Shown here: one piece after another, positions 21,822 to 32,520 of the stretch
How the letters are laid out: each line of letters opens with the position of its first letter
Position numbering within the stretch: the stretch's first letter is position 1
NCBI GenBank assembly: GCA_963921195.1
Contig: OY992537.1
Coordinates: 31,541,911-31,605,910, forward strand
Direction: 5' to 3'
Origin: Pegoplata infirma
Taxonomy: Eukaryota; Arthropoda; Insecta; Diptera; Anthomyiidae
Length of the DNA: 64,000 nt
Notes under the pieces: generated by a model
Seen by the model: the letters and a program-made list of their open reading frames with translations, nothing else
Database searches by the model: none
Told to the model about the DNA's origin: nothing
Translations under genes and position numbers: made by a program

Positions 21822-22254
21822 CACGATGCAGTCCAAAAAAAAAAAGAGTTAGACCTCCGACATTTAGCACGAACATGTGTTATGTTCCTAGGCAGGTTTA
21901 GTTCGTAAATGAGCAAAATCGGGCCTGGGCCATAAAACTGTTAAACAGTAAAAGGTCGATATATATTGAAAATTACTAAAAAGAAAGAGGTTATTGTTTA
22001 TTAATTTTAATGCTCTTTTTTCCGTTTTGTCGGACGGTGTAATAGGTGACTTGGGTCCGTGTAAAATGTAACGTGATATAACAATGAAATGTAGCTTTTC
22101 ATTATAACGAACAATTTTTGTAGCTTTCATAAAATAGGAAAATCCGGACTAATTTGTTTTTCATAATATAAAGTAAAATGTCGTAAATTTTACAGAACAG
22201 ATAAGTACGAAACCTTATTTCATAAAATGTTGCATGGATTTTTTTTTCAGTGTA

Positions 22255-23869
22255 TAAAACTAATATATTAAAATATTATAGAGTATGTAATGAAAACTCC
22301 TCTTATGGAAAATTAAAAGGAAATTATAAAAGGAAGTGGTTAAAATATCATCTGGTTGTATTTTGTAAACTGCACAAGGAAGTTATCTTAGGTCATATAT
22401 TTGGGATTAAATTTAAATGAACTAAATTTAAATGAAATCCATTTCACACACAGGATTTAAATTTTGCTGCCAGGAAGCTAAGGTGACAAACTTTGTTCTT
22501 CTTAAAATGTGTATAGATTTAAATATTCATTTAGCACTACAACATCCGTATATGTAACACTGAGTTCTTCCCTTATTTGTATCATACATTTGACGGTTTA
22601 AATAAAAAATTAGTTATTTTAAAAATAAAGTTTGTTTTAAAATATTGTTTTTTTAAAAAATTCTGAACTCATAAAAGTTTATAATAATAAAGCCAAACGA
22701 AATAAAATACTAAAATAAATTAACAGCTTTACCATAAAATATGCAACTAAAATTATTTTATATAAATAAATTTATTTATATTTTCCTTAACATTTAATAC
22801 AATACTTTTTTTTGTTGATAACTAATAGCTTTTCGAATTTTATTTTTCATTTCCATTTAACTTTTACTTAAAAAAAAGTTTGGCTGATATTTTGTTTTTT
22901 TTTTTTTTTTCGTTAAAACAAAACTTTATCGTTTTTATGGGAAAAAAGTTTTTGGTGGAAAAGAAGAAGAATCCTTAAAATGCCATTGATTTTCGAAGAA
23001 AAAACGTAAAAAATATTTGAAATAAAAACTATCAAAAGTATTAAGAGTATAGTACTATTCATTCTCATTGAATGCCAAACTTAAGTGCAAAATAATGTAG
23101 CAAATCATGATTGAAGTAAAAGTTATTTTGATTTTTCTTTTTTTAAAGATGAAAAAAAGGGACTACAAAAAACTATTACAGCGAAAAGAGGTTTATTGAA
23201 ATTGAAAGAGTTTCAGTAGAAATTTTTGCTAAATTAATATTTAAAAAATTTAAAGTTTTAGGTAATTTGCAAACTGCTTTAAATAACATTTACTTACAGG
23301 TATACGAAACCTTATACATATTGAAACTTCAATTTGTTTAAACTATGGCGTATGAGCAATATTAAATTAATAATAATCATACGCATAACTACAAAGCCTT
23401 CTAATATTTGAAAAATATTGTGGGTCGGTCGTACATTTGACTCTTCTATGGGCATCCTTGGGACAGTTTGAGCTATGGAAGCTAATTTCATTAGCTATTC
23501 CCACTGTGCAGCACTAGATATAATTAAAATGATTTAAAAAAGTCGAATAGTGTTTTTTCATTGACAAAAAAAGCACAATGAAGATTGAATCATATGTGTA
23601 ACCCCCTCTGTTATATGACAAATATTTACCAATTTTTTTCTGTCAATAGTGTTTTATTCAAAAGAATTACAATGTCATTAGGTCGAATATTACAACCAAT
23701 TATTGAAATGTGTTCCCTCGATTGCGTACTTTACAAATGATTAATATCAATCAATGCATTTCCTGGAAAATAAATTACACAAAAAACTAAGGGCTTATTT
23801 ATATTGATAAACAGGGGAACTAAAAATATGATCTAAAAAAATGGTTTTATGCGCTTAAAATATGCAAAA
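22255..23869. other. AT-rich spacer with one foldback relic
   Basis: Mostly featureless. About 23405-23490 ('tattgtgggtcggtcgtacatttgactcttc', read in two parts) is a minus-oriented relic of the foldback family. No gene is seen. Confidence 0.4.
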
Positions 23870-25070
23870 TAAAACGGAAAACATCCCGAGTAAAAGTCGA
23901 TAAGATCTTACCAGGTCGTCTTTTACCTGATAGTATATGGTTGCATATGATTGTATATAATTGTATCTGATCATATATAATTAAATGTCAATTTAATGCC
24001 AATGCTGACCAGCTCCAAAATATAATTAGATCTCGATTTTGGCCATTTCAGATATAATTGAATGCAATCAGATACGATCATATATAAATATATATGAACA
24101 TATTAGATAAGATCTAAGATCCGATAACACCGACAGTATTAATACCGGTATTACCGGGAATGTATATATAACCGGAGAATTGGTATCATAACAGGGCATA
24201 CATGTTTCCCCGTGAATACTGAGAACTGGAAAATGGGGGGCACTGATCGAAATATGCCACTTAAAGCAAAATATGCTTACAATAATACTGCAAAATATGA
24301 CCTCAAGATATGATTTTATTAGAAAATGTGTTCTAAAGACTAAAATATATGAAAAATTATATTTTATGGACAAAATATGCAAAAATATGCTTAAAAAATA
24401 ATTGCAGATTCAATTAAATAATCTGAAACCTTGCCCATTTAACAAGATATCCCATAGAAAAAAAAAACTGAAATTGCATATTTTCGGTTTCCCTATTGAT
24501 AACCATTAGAGAATGAAATAAAAATCTTTTTGTGGGGATTATTTGAATATATGAGCAAATATTAAATAAAACATATTTTGTGACTGTGGTAATCAACAGA
24601 GATAGCTGCACATACTTATGTATTTAATGTTGATATTTTATTTTTATTTGTCCTGATGAAAACGGTAAGTATGTCACTAATGAGTTTGATTTATTGCGTT
24701 AACCAACAAAATGTACCTGCACAATAGTCAATATCATTTTGGGAAAGTTATAAATACTTGATGGTAAGAAATGAAAATGTAAAATCTTTTAAAAACCCTA
24801 CAGGAAAAGTGTGTCTCTCGATCGGAAATCACCTGTCCCGTGACTGGAAAAAGGAGACATATCACTAAAAAGCCTATCACGTGATCGGAGACAATAGGAG
24901 GAAACCCAAAAATGCGTTTTGTAGCAAAAAACTTCTTCAAACATGATTTTAAAAAAAGTCTAGAAATTTTTTTTTGGAAAATTTTCAAACTCCCGAACAT
25001 AAAATTTTATTTAGTTTTTTGCGTTTGGGAATAATAAGTATTTTAAAGCAAAAAAATAAAAAAAAATTTT
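23870..25070. other. AT-rich spacer with ATATGAT and AAATATGC motifs
   Basis: 23893-24120 has many 'tgatcatatata' and 'agatc' motifs and starts CCCGAGTAAAAG, reminiscent of the CCCGGGTAAAA foldback at 13261, but paired ends were not convincing. 24250-24410 has repeated 'aaaatatgc'. No gene is seen. Confidence 0.35.
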
Positions 25071-25394
25071 GTAAGTTTCGAAAATTTTTAACCCTTATGA
25101 AACGATTTGCATGAAACTTAAAATATAAAAAGAAGAGACAATTCTAAGGTTGGGGTGTCTCGGCTTATCGGCCATATAGGGGATTTAGGGGTTCAAAAAA
25201 TGGAAAAAAATTGTTTTTTTTTTTTTATTTTTCAGCAATTTATTCCTTAGAAACTATATGAGGTTTCCAAATCAGAAAAAAGGTGTTTTTATTACCTATT
25301 AAACGGTAGCATCACATTGTAAAAACTTGGCTTCGTTAAATATTTTTTCATGAAAATGTGTAAATTTTGGGGGGGGTATTCATGTGAAGGCAAA

Positions 25395-26209
25395 CACTCA
25401 AAAAATTATGTCATTAACTGTTTGTAGTTTATTTAAAAAGTTTTACGTTTTGTCGTTTTTAAAAGAAAAAACATTTGTTTAATGTTCAGTTTTTTTAAAT
25501 GACTATTTCTGCTCTTTGTTTCAAAAATAACAATATAAAAAATAAAGACTTTCATTAGCATTAAATTTTTAAATTTATTTATTTTTGTTCTGTAAGTAAA
25601 AGTTAGTAATTCTTATTTAGCTTTTAATGATTTGTGTACGTGATTTTTTTTTTTAATTGTTGCCATTTTTGAAACTGAAGTCATTAGTTTTTAACTACTT
25701 GTGTTAGTTATTTTTTTTGTAGACAAAAAATTCAAAAAAATATTTATAGAAATATATAATATATTTGTATTAAGTGACTCTGGCACGATGGGTAAGAATG
25801 TCAGGCCAGAATGTAGTTGATTGCGGGATCGATTCCTCAAAATTTTGTTAAAAATGTTTTTAAAAAATAATTCATTGGAAAAATTGTAAAAATAACCTAC
25901 GAAATCATTAATTTTTAATGTTTTTGTAAGATTTTTTTTTTAATATGATGGTAAAAAATATCACAACAATCACTAATTTTTATGTTTTTTTAGGTTATTT
26001 TTTTCAAATTTGTTCAAAAAAAAAAAATTAGAGTGACGTTAGTTTTTAATGTTCAATGTCGTTTATTTGAAAAAATTTTATGAACAATAAAAAATAAATG
26101 TTGATGTTTGTTAAATCAAATGAATAATTACTGGGATGGTTTTCAATAGTTTTTTCACATGTTTTAAATGTATTTTTCATTTGTTTTTGCCTACAAAAAA
26201 TTTTGAGTG
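25395..26209. mobile_element. 815-bp CACTCAAAA element, copy 2
   Basis: Same ends as copy 1, flanked by AA (25393-25394, 26210-26211). Comparison with the related repeat at about 44570-44600 places the junction at 'gaaggca-aa-gacctacg', a 2-bp AA duplication. More diverged than the 715-bp pair but with the central tRNA-like block retained. Confidence 0.85.
25773..25840 (+). other. tRNA-like sequence inside the CACTCAAAA element, copy 2
   Basis: 'ctggcacgatgggtaag' and 'gcgggatcgattcctc' match the A-box and B-box of copy 1. Midpoint of the element is 25802, inside this block. Confidence 0.65.
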
Positions 26210-26320
26210 AAGACCTACGATATCCGTATGAATAAGAAATAATCTTTATTAAATTTAAGTCGATTGGCTCTAGACGATATTTTTGTTAGTTTGGGAGTTC
26301 TTCCGAAGGTCCAAATTGCA

Positions 26321-26477
26321 CACACAAAGAAAAAGCTTCATTAATGAAACTGTTTTATAAATATTCATAGTATTTATGAAACATTTCATTATATTTATGA
26401 AAATTTTTATGAAAACTTCATTAAAAAGTTTCATTGGACGAACTTTTATGACAAATTGTTTTACAGTTCTTTGAGTG
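26321..26477. mobile_element. 157-bp CACWCAAAGAA MITE
   Basis: Left end CACACAAAGAAAAA, right end complement of CACTCAAAGAACTG, flanked by CA on both sides. Interior built from 'tttatgaaacatttcattat' motifs. A right-truncated relative is at 39315-39425. Confidence 0.65.
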
Positions 26478-26899
26478 CACTGTGGGCCGAAGTGGTAGGT
26501 TTTTTTTGGCCAAATGTCGTAAATGTGAAGCGATTTGTTTTTGAAATTCCGAATATAAGCTTATATTAGGGTAATATCAAGGTGCCTTCATTTTCGGTGC
26601 CTGAACATAGCCCCCACGAACATTAACCCCATAACGGAAATGGGGATTATGACCGAACAGATCGCGGTCATAACCCCCATATTTGTAATGGGGACTATGA
26701 CCACTTTCAAAACGGTCATAATACCCATGAGGATTATGTCGATTTTTAATGGAGAATATGACCGAAATAGGATCAGTCATAATCCCCATAAAAAGCTGAA
26801 CACATTCAGTTCTGCTAAAAAAAAATTATTTAGCGAAGCTGCTAAATTAATTTATGGAGTTAATTATCCCTTAGCCCTATCTTTAAATTAAAAACCACA

Positions 26900-27144
26900 C
26901 ACAGAAAACAAATTTGCTAATTTCCAACTGAAATTCAGTTGTTGCAACAAAAAATCGGTGGATGCATTTGAATCAATGTTAAAACAAATTAATATCGGTA
27001 GCTACAATAAAATTTTGTTATTGCAACTGTCTTTTAATTGAAACAACTATAAAATTCGTTAGCCACATAAAAATGTAGTAGCAGCAACCGAATTTTGAGT
27101 TAATACAACTGAAAAATTCAGTTGGAAATTTATTTTTCTCTGTG
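26900..27144. mobile_element. 245-bp CACAGAAAA MITE, copy 1
   Basis: Left end CACAGAAAACAAATTT, right end complement of CACAGAGAAAAATAAATTT, with CA on both sides. Interior repeats 'ccaactgaaattcagttg' and 'gcaacaaaa'. Copy 2 at 34888-35132 has the same length. The hAT palindrome inserted at the right tip. Confidence 0.7.
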
Positions 27145-27149
27145 CACAC

Positions 27150-29220
27150 TAGGGTGCACCAAAAAAACGAAGTTGTTAGATATTGACCGGGCCCCCCTCT
27201 AGAAATGTGCATTTGGGGGTAAAAACATGTCTCACAAAATTTTAGGAAAATCGGATATGGGTAAGACCTGCCGCATCGGCCCTGAAGTTTGAAAATCGAA
27301 TTACAAGGGGAAAATATGACTTTTTATCCATTTTCTCAATTTTTTCCATATTTTGAGTTAAGTTTGAATTCAAATGGTCACAGAATTGTGATTTGGAGTA
27401 AAATGTCTATCGAATAAGGCATTAAAAACTAAAATCGGTTGAAAATCAGCCATGTTATTACAACTTCCCCAGGCAACTAACGTGTGTCAGACCATTTAAT
27501 CAAGGGATTCGAGCCCCATTTTTGAAATTTATTGAAATTGTCTACTGTAACAACATTTTTTTATTCTTCAAGTCTCAATGTACTAAGAAGATAAATATTT
27601 TTCATATTGCGTTTTGCTAACTTGTTTTAAATAAATGCTAAAGTGGTCTGAATTTTTCAACACTATTTTCAAATCTCCAATTTTAAATTTTTATTTTTTT
27701 TGTTAAAGAAATTTTAAAAAATCGACTATTGGAGTTTAAGGATTTGTTAAGCACATATAAGGGAATAAAAACCCCAAAAATTGTAGGATTTGCTGTTTTC
27801 ATTTGGCTATTACAGTGATGTAATTTCGGCGGATTTCGGGAAAGTAGTGATTTTTGGCACTTTTTTAGCTTTTAATTTTTTTTTTGTTTTTTTTACAAAC
27901 TTCATATGTTTTGGACCGAATTATATCAACACGAGACGGAATACTTCAATTCGCAAAATTAGGGCGAAATTGAGATATAAAAAATTGCCCCTGTTAAAGG
28001 TCAAAGGTCAAATTTTAGAAATTTTGAATTTTTAAACATTAACAGATTTGCTAGGCGGATTTAGCTGAATCTACTTGATATTATTTTAATTGGTCTAAAC
28101 TATATGGCAAATAATTAAAATTTAGAAATTTAACCCTTAAGTGCTGTTGGGGCCTATAATTTTTTTCATTTAATGGAGATAATGTAAGTGTATTTTGTTC
28201 AAGGGGTCGAATAGGCCCCACCAGCACCAAAGGGTTAATATGCTGAATTTAAATAAAACTACATATGTTAAGACCTTTTATAATGACATCAAGTAGTTTC
28301 ATATATTTCCACTCAGAAAATCTGTTAATGCTTAAAAATTCAAAATCTTCTAAAATTTGACCTTTGACCTTTAGTTGGGGCAATTTTTAATTTCTCAATT
28401 TTGCCCTAAATTTGCGAATTGAAGTATTCTATCTCGTGTTGATATAATTCGGTCCAAAACATATAAAGTTTGTAAAAAAAACAAAAAAAATAAATAAAAG
28501 CTAAAAAAAGTGCCAAAAATCACTACTTTCCCGAAATCCACCGAAATTACATCACTGTAATAGCCAAATGAAAACAGCAAATCCTACAATTTTTGGGGTT
28601 TTTATTCCTTTATATGTGCTTAACAAATCCTTAAACTCCAATAGTCGATTTTTTAAAATTTCTTTAACAAAAAAAATAAAAATTTAAAATTGGAGATTTG
28701 AAAATAGTGTTGAAAAATTCAGACCACTTTAGCATTTATTTAAAACAAGTTAGCAAAACGCAATATGAAAAATATTTATCTTCTTAGTACATTGAGACTT
28801 GAAGAATAAAAAAATGTTGTTACAGTAGATAATTTCAATAAATTTCAAAAATGGGGCTCGAATCCCTTGATTAAATGGTCTGACACACGTTAGTTGCCTG
28901 GGGAAGTTGTAATAACTTGGCTGACTTTCAACCGATTTTAGTTTTTAATGCCTTATTCGATAGACATTTTACTCCAAATCACAATTCTGTGACCATTTGA
29001 ATTCAAACTTAACTCAAAATATCGAAAAAATTGAGAAAATGGATAAAAAGTCATATTTTCCTCTTGTAATTCGATTTTCAAACTTCAGGGCCGATGCGGC
29101 AGGTCTTACCCACATCCGATTTTCCTAAAATTTTGTGAGACACGTTTTTACCCCCAAATGCACATTTCTAGAGGGGGGCCCGGTCAATATCTAACAACTT
29201 CGTTTTTTTGGTGCACCCTA
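27150..29220. mobile_element. 2.07-kb hAT-type palindrome
   Basis: Ends TAGGGTGCACCAAAAAAACG and its exact complement, with a perfect 8-bp duplication GTGCACAC (27142-27149 and 29221-29228). The arms (about 900+ bp each) are near-perfect complements, with mostly single-base differences, and converge on a piggyBac-type MITE at 28134-28234. Frames at 27790-28035 and 28395-28580 are the same sequence read from the two arms. No transposase domain is recognised. Confidence 0.9.
28134..28234. mobile_element. 101-bp piggyBac-type MITE at the palindrome centre
   Basis: Flanked by TTAA on both sides (28130-28133 and 28235-28238). Ends CCCTTAAGTGCTG and the complement of CCCTTTGGTGCTGG, followed by GGGGCC on both sides. 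TTAA targeting with CCC ends is the piggyBac pattern. Confidence 0.75.
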
Positions 29221-29435
29221 GTGCACACATACCAGGATCCACTGAACTCAGATCCCTGAAATGGGGATTATGGCTATTTGTTACGCGGTCAATCTCCCCG
29301 TGATTTCTGGGAGTTATGTCCACTTTTTATTGGGACTATGTCCAAACTTTTTTCGGTCATAGTCCCCATCGATATGGGGATTTTTACCGAATTTATTTCG
29401 GACTTAATCCCCAAACCGGATTGTCACGGCACCTT

Positions 29436-30904
29436 CTAAATAAAGGGGCACGCTATTATGTAGTCAAATATAGTTTGTGTCTTGCGTCACTTTTAAAATA
29501 AAACAAGAGAAAAATCTTAATACTTATATTAATGATAAAATTACATTAATTAGGTGCAAAATTTAAACAAAATCACTTTTTCTTTATTTATTGCGAGGGT
29601 AAAGGTGTCGAAAAACAAAACAAATTTTTGATAGGTAGAAAGTCTTTCAAGTTTCCCCTTCACAACTATTGGTAAATGAACATAATATTTTTTAAATATG
29701 TTTAAGTATACCCAAAAAGTTTGTGACTGCGTGTGTGAATGTAAAATACCCAAAAAGACCCTTATAATCTTTTCAAATGACTGTGTTTACATTGCCAAAT
29801 TACCTAAAATATATAAAATACATTTTTTTTTTTTTGGAAAAAATAAAATAAATACGAAAGGGGACAAATGATTGAAAATGTGCCTTTATAAATGCGTTTA
29901 TTTGTTTTGATCCCCCCATGGTATAACAATCAAATTTGTTAGTTACTACACTTGTGTATATAACTTTTTTTTTTTTTTTTTGTTATAGATTTTGATATGT
30001 TTTAAATCTCAATTTTACACTGGCTCACTCTTACAATTGGAACATATTTACCCATATAATATGTAGAAATGTTGTCGATTTTATCATAAATTTATAGTAG
30101 GGTAAGACTTTTTTTTAAACTTTCGAAATTTTGATTTAAAGTCGTTTTATTAAGGGAAAATTAATTGCAAGTTTGTAAAAAAAATTTTAAAATAGATTTT
30201 AAAATCAACAAAAAGTTTAAAAATCGATTTAAAACAAAATGAGTTATGCTAAGTTTAGTGATAAAATGTAAAATATTAAAAATTTATTTAACAAAACTTG
30301 CAATGATACCAAAGTGCTAAAAAATATTACGAAGAAAAAAATATATACTACTAGATCTTCGATTTTATACTAAAAATCAAAAAAATACACTATATATTTC
30401 CTGATCTTAATACAATGCAATGCATTTATAGGGGGCATCCCCTGAGTGTTAGTCTTAAAAAAAAAAAAAAATTTTGGTGAAAAAAAATCGTGTTTTCATA
30501 CAAAAAATATCTTTAAATGCAATACAATCCGCCATGCATATAATTTATCTAAAAACACATAATTGCAAGATTTAAAAAAATAAAGACAATTTATAAACAA
30601 AAAATTAAAAAAAAAAAAAATTATTTGCATATTTAAAAAAATTATTAAATTATTAAAAATTATTATTAAAAAAATTTCAATTTAACAATATATTTTGAAT
30701 TAATTTATCCTAAAATATGCAAAAATATTCACTTAAATCTTACAATTATGCACAAAATATGCATTTTGAACAAATCAACCGACTACGTTTTAATACAAAT
30801 TTATTGATTCGGAAAGATAACACAATTCAACAACCAAAATCGGAAGGGGACGAAACCAAAAGCAAATGAAAGTTGACACTTTCCATAAAAAAACATTCAA
30901 GGAT
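29436..30904. other. AT-rich spacer, no gene seen
   Basis: Long A- and T-runs, 'aaaatatgc' motifs at 30715-30770. No repeat ends, domain or RNA gene recognised. Confidence 0.4.
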
Positions 30905-31768
30905 TTTTTCATACACTCCAAATACAGTATGGGGGTATACTCACTTTGTCATTCCGTGTGTATCGCATCAAAATATCGGTCTAGGACCCCATAAAGTATA
31001 TCGCTCATTTACTTGTATAGTGTCAAAACTCAAAATATTTGATTTGTCAGAAAACGCGTTTAAAGTTTACATTTGAAACTGGTTTTCCATTGAGAAAGGC
31101 TGGTACATAGAAAATGTTATAATGTCGTGTTCTCTTCTCAAACGGCGAATTTAAAAGATATTAATACAAATTTTTGACACAATATAAAGCATGATATAAC
31201 GAACGATTCTGTATCATTAACTCAAAAATCAAGTTTTTTGAGTTATGACACTATACAAGAAAATGACCGATATATATTTATCATCAGTGATCGATTCTAA
31301 GACATTATAGCGATGTCCGACCGTCCGTCCGTCTGTAGTTAACACGATGCAGTCGAAAATAAAAGAGCTAGACTCCCGACATTTGGCACGAGTATGTCTT
31401 ATGTTCCTAGGCAGGTTAAGTTCGTAAATGAGCAAAATCGGACCAGGGGGAAAAAAGTTCCCCCTTGAAGAACTAAACCAACCTCTGAAAAATACCATAT
31501 TTGTACACGTTTTTTTGTGTTTTTGTTTAACAAATCCAATATTTTTATGCTACAAGAAGTTCAAGGTCCTGCATTTGGACCCTCAGAATTAGAATTGGGG
31601 AGTGGAATAATTTTTTTTTTTTTTAAATAATGATAAATTTGTATTTCTTTAGTGCAAAAAGCAAAGGAATTATTTTTTTTAACACTTATCCGAGAGGAAT
31701 TGTGCCCCCTAATTACCATTACCGACCCCTCCCCCCCCCAAAAAAAAAACGGCCGTGCAATTTTTTGT
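30905..31768 (+). mobile_element. HINE, 3' truncated, first of a tandem pair
   Basis: Start block 'cactccaaatacagtatgggggtata', 'taggaccccataaagtata', then a MITE, then 'gatcgattctaagacatta', microsatellite, 'gatgcagtcgaaaataaaa', 'aggcaggttaag', 'ggaccaggggg'. The 3' hairpin and CTTGTTTT end are absent: the next HINE starts directly at 31769, head to tail. Confidence 0.75.
31001..31270. mobile_element. 270-bp TCGSTCATTT MITE inserted in a HINE
   Basis: Left end TCGCTCATTTACTTGTATAG, right end complement of TCGGTCATTTTCTTGTATAG, inverted repeat of about 30 bp. TATA lies on both sides; the host sequence does not decide between a 2- and a 4-bp duplication. An end fragment of the family is at about 57455-57537. 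Confidence 0.75.
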
Positions 31769-32458
31769 ATACCCTCCAACTACAGTATGGGGGTATACTC
31801 ACTTTGTCTTTAAGTGTGTAACGCTTCGAAATATCGGTCGGGGACCCCATAAAGTATATATATTATTGATCAGTGATCGATTCCAAGACATTCTAGCGAT
31901 GTCCGTCCGTCCGTCTGTAGTTAACACGATGCAGTCCAAAATAAAAAAGCTAGACTCCTCAAGTTTGGTACAAATATTTCTTTTGGTCCTAGGCAGGTTA
32001 GGTTCGGAAATGGGCCAAATCGGACCAGGAGGAAAAAAGTTCCCCATTGAAGAACTGTACCAACCTCTTAAAAATGCTAATTTTTTGACGTTTTTTTTTG
32101 TATTTTTGTGAAGCAAATGATACATTTTTATATTCGTAGAAGTTTATATTCCTGAGCTTGGATCCAGGGGATTAAAAAATGTCGCTTTGTTTGCCCCGCC
32201 CCTTTTTTAAGGGCGTGGATAAAAAAATAATTTAAATAATTATAAAACTATAATACTTTGGTGCACAAAGCAGACAAAAATGAACTTGTAAACATATACC
32301 CTGAGGGCCAAGGAGTCACCCTAGCTCACCGACCACTCCCCCTTCCTTGCCCCCTCCCCCTTAAAACAACGCCCCTGTCAAAATTTTTTTATTTGTTTTA
32401 CATGTTGGATGGTAAAATAGATTCGGCACAGCCGAATTTTACACTCTCACTTGTTTTT
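31769..32458 (+). mobile_element. Complete HINE, second of a tandem pair
   Basis: Start 'taccctccaactacagtatgggggtata', 'ggaccccataaagtatata', 'gatcagtgatcgattcc', microsatellite at 31900-31920, and a full 3' end at about 32415-32458: 'gattcggcacagccgaat' hairpin then 'acactctcacttgtttt'. A further partial 3' end follows at 32470-32510. Confidence 0.8.
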
Positions 32459-32520
32459 TATTTATTTTCATGTTGGAGGGTTAAAAGATTCGGCACAGCC
32501 TTATTTTTTACAAGCATTCC

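Larger units (their letters stand above)
20913..21960 (+). mobile_element. HINE split by the CACTCAAAA element
   Basis: Left part: 'tgactccaactacattatgggggtata', 'gatcgattccaagacattctag', 'gtccgtc', 'gtagataaca'. Right part: 'cacgatgcagtccaaaa', 'gagttagacctccgacatttagcacg', 'aggcaggtttagttcg'. Other HINEs here read 'gtagttaacacgatgcagtc' without a break, so the element between is an insertion with a CA duplication. The 3' end is missing. Confidence 0.75.
20225..22252. mobile_element. Possible CACTGAAAAA-ended element hosting a nest
   Basis: Left end CACTGAAAAACATGCATG and right end complement of CACTGAAAAAAAAATCCATGC, with TA on both sides (20223-20224 and 22253-22254). Inside lie a foldback relic (about 20690-20890) and a HINE that itself holds the CACTCAAAA element. 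End similarity is modest, so this is tentative. Confidence 0.4.
25075..26320. repeat. Dispersed repeat with GTCTCGGCTTATCGG, split by the CACTCAAAA element
   Basis: Left part 25075-25394 and right part 26210-26320 join to match, in the opposite orientation, part of 44325-44858 ('ttggggtgtctcggcttatcggcc', 'gaagacctacgatatcc'; given in segments). Positions 47090-47360 are a further copy. This provides the empty site for the copy-2 insertion. Confidence 0.65.
26579..29435. mobile_element. AAGGTGCC-ended element with GGTCATAATCCCCAT repeats, split
   Basis: Ends AAGGTGCC and GGCACCTT. Both subterminal regions (26620-26795 and 29262-29415) hold inverted and direct copies of 'ggtcataatcccca'. The middle is filled by a MITE and a hAT palindrome. 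Because of the repeat, both strands are open for 70-80 codons at the left end, which is not evidence of a gene. No clear target duplication was seen. Confidence 0.6.

Noticed and set aside
23893..24125. Second CCCGGGTAAAA-type foldback
   Set aside because: Starts CCCGAGTAAAAG and has similar ATATGATC motifs, but no paired right end was found.
26577..26891. Overlapping frames on both strands
   Set aside because: Produced by the GGTCATAATCCCCAT repeats; open on both strands and not domain-like.
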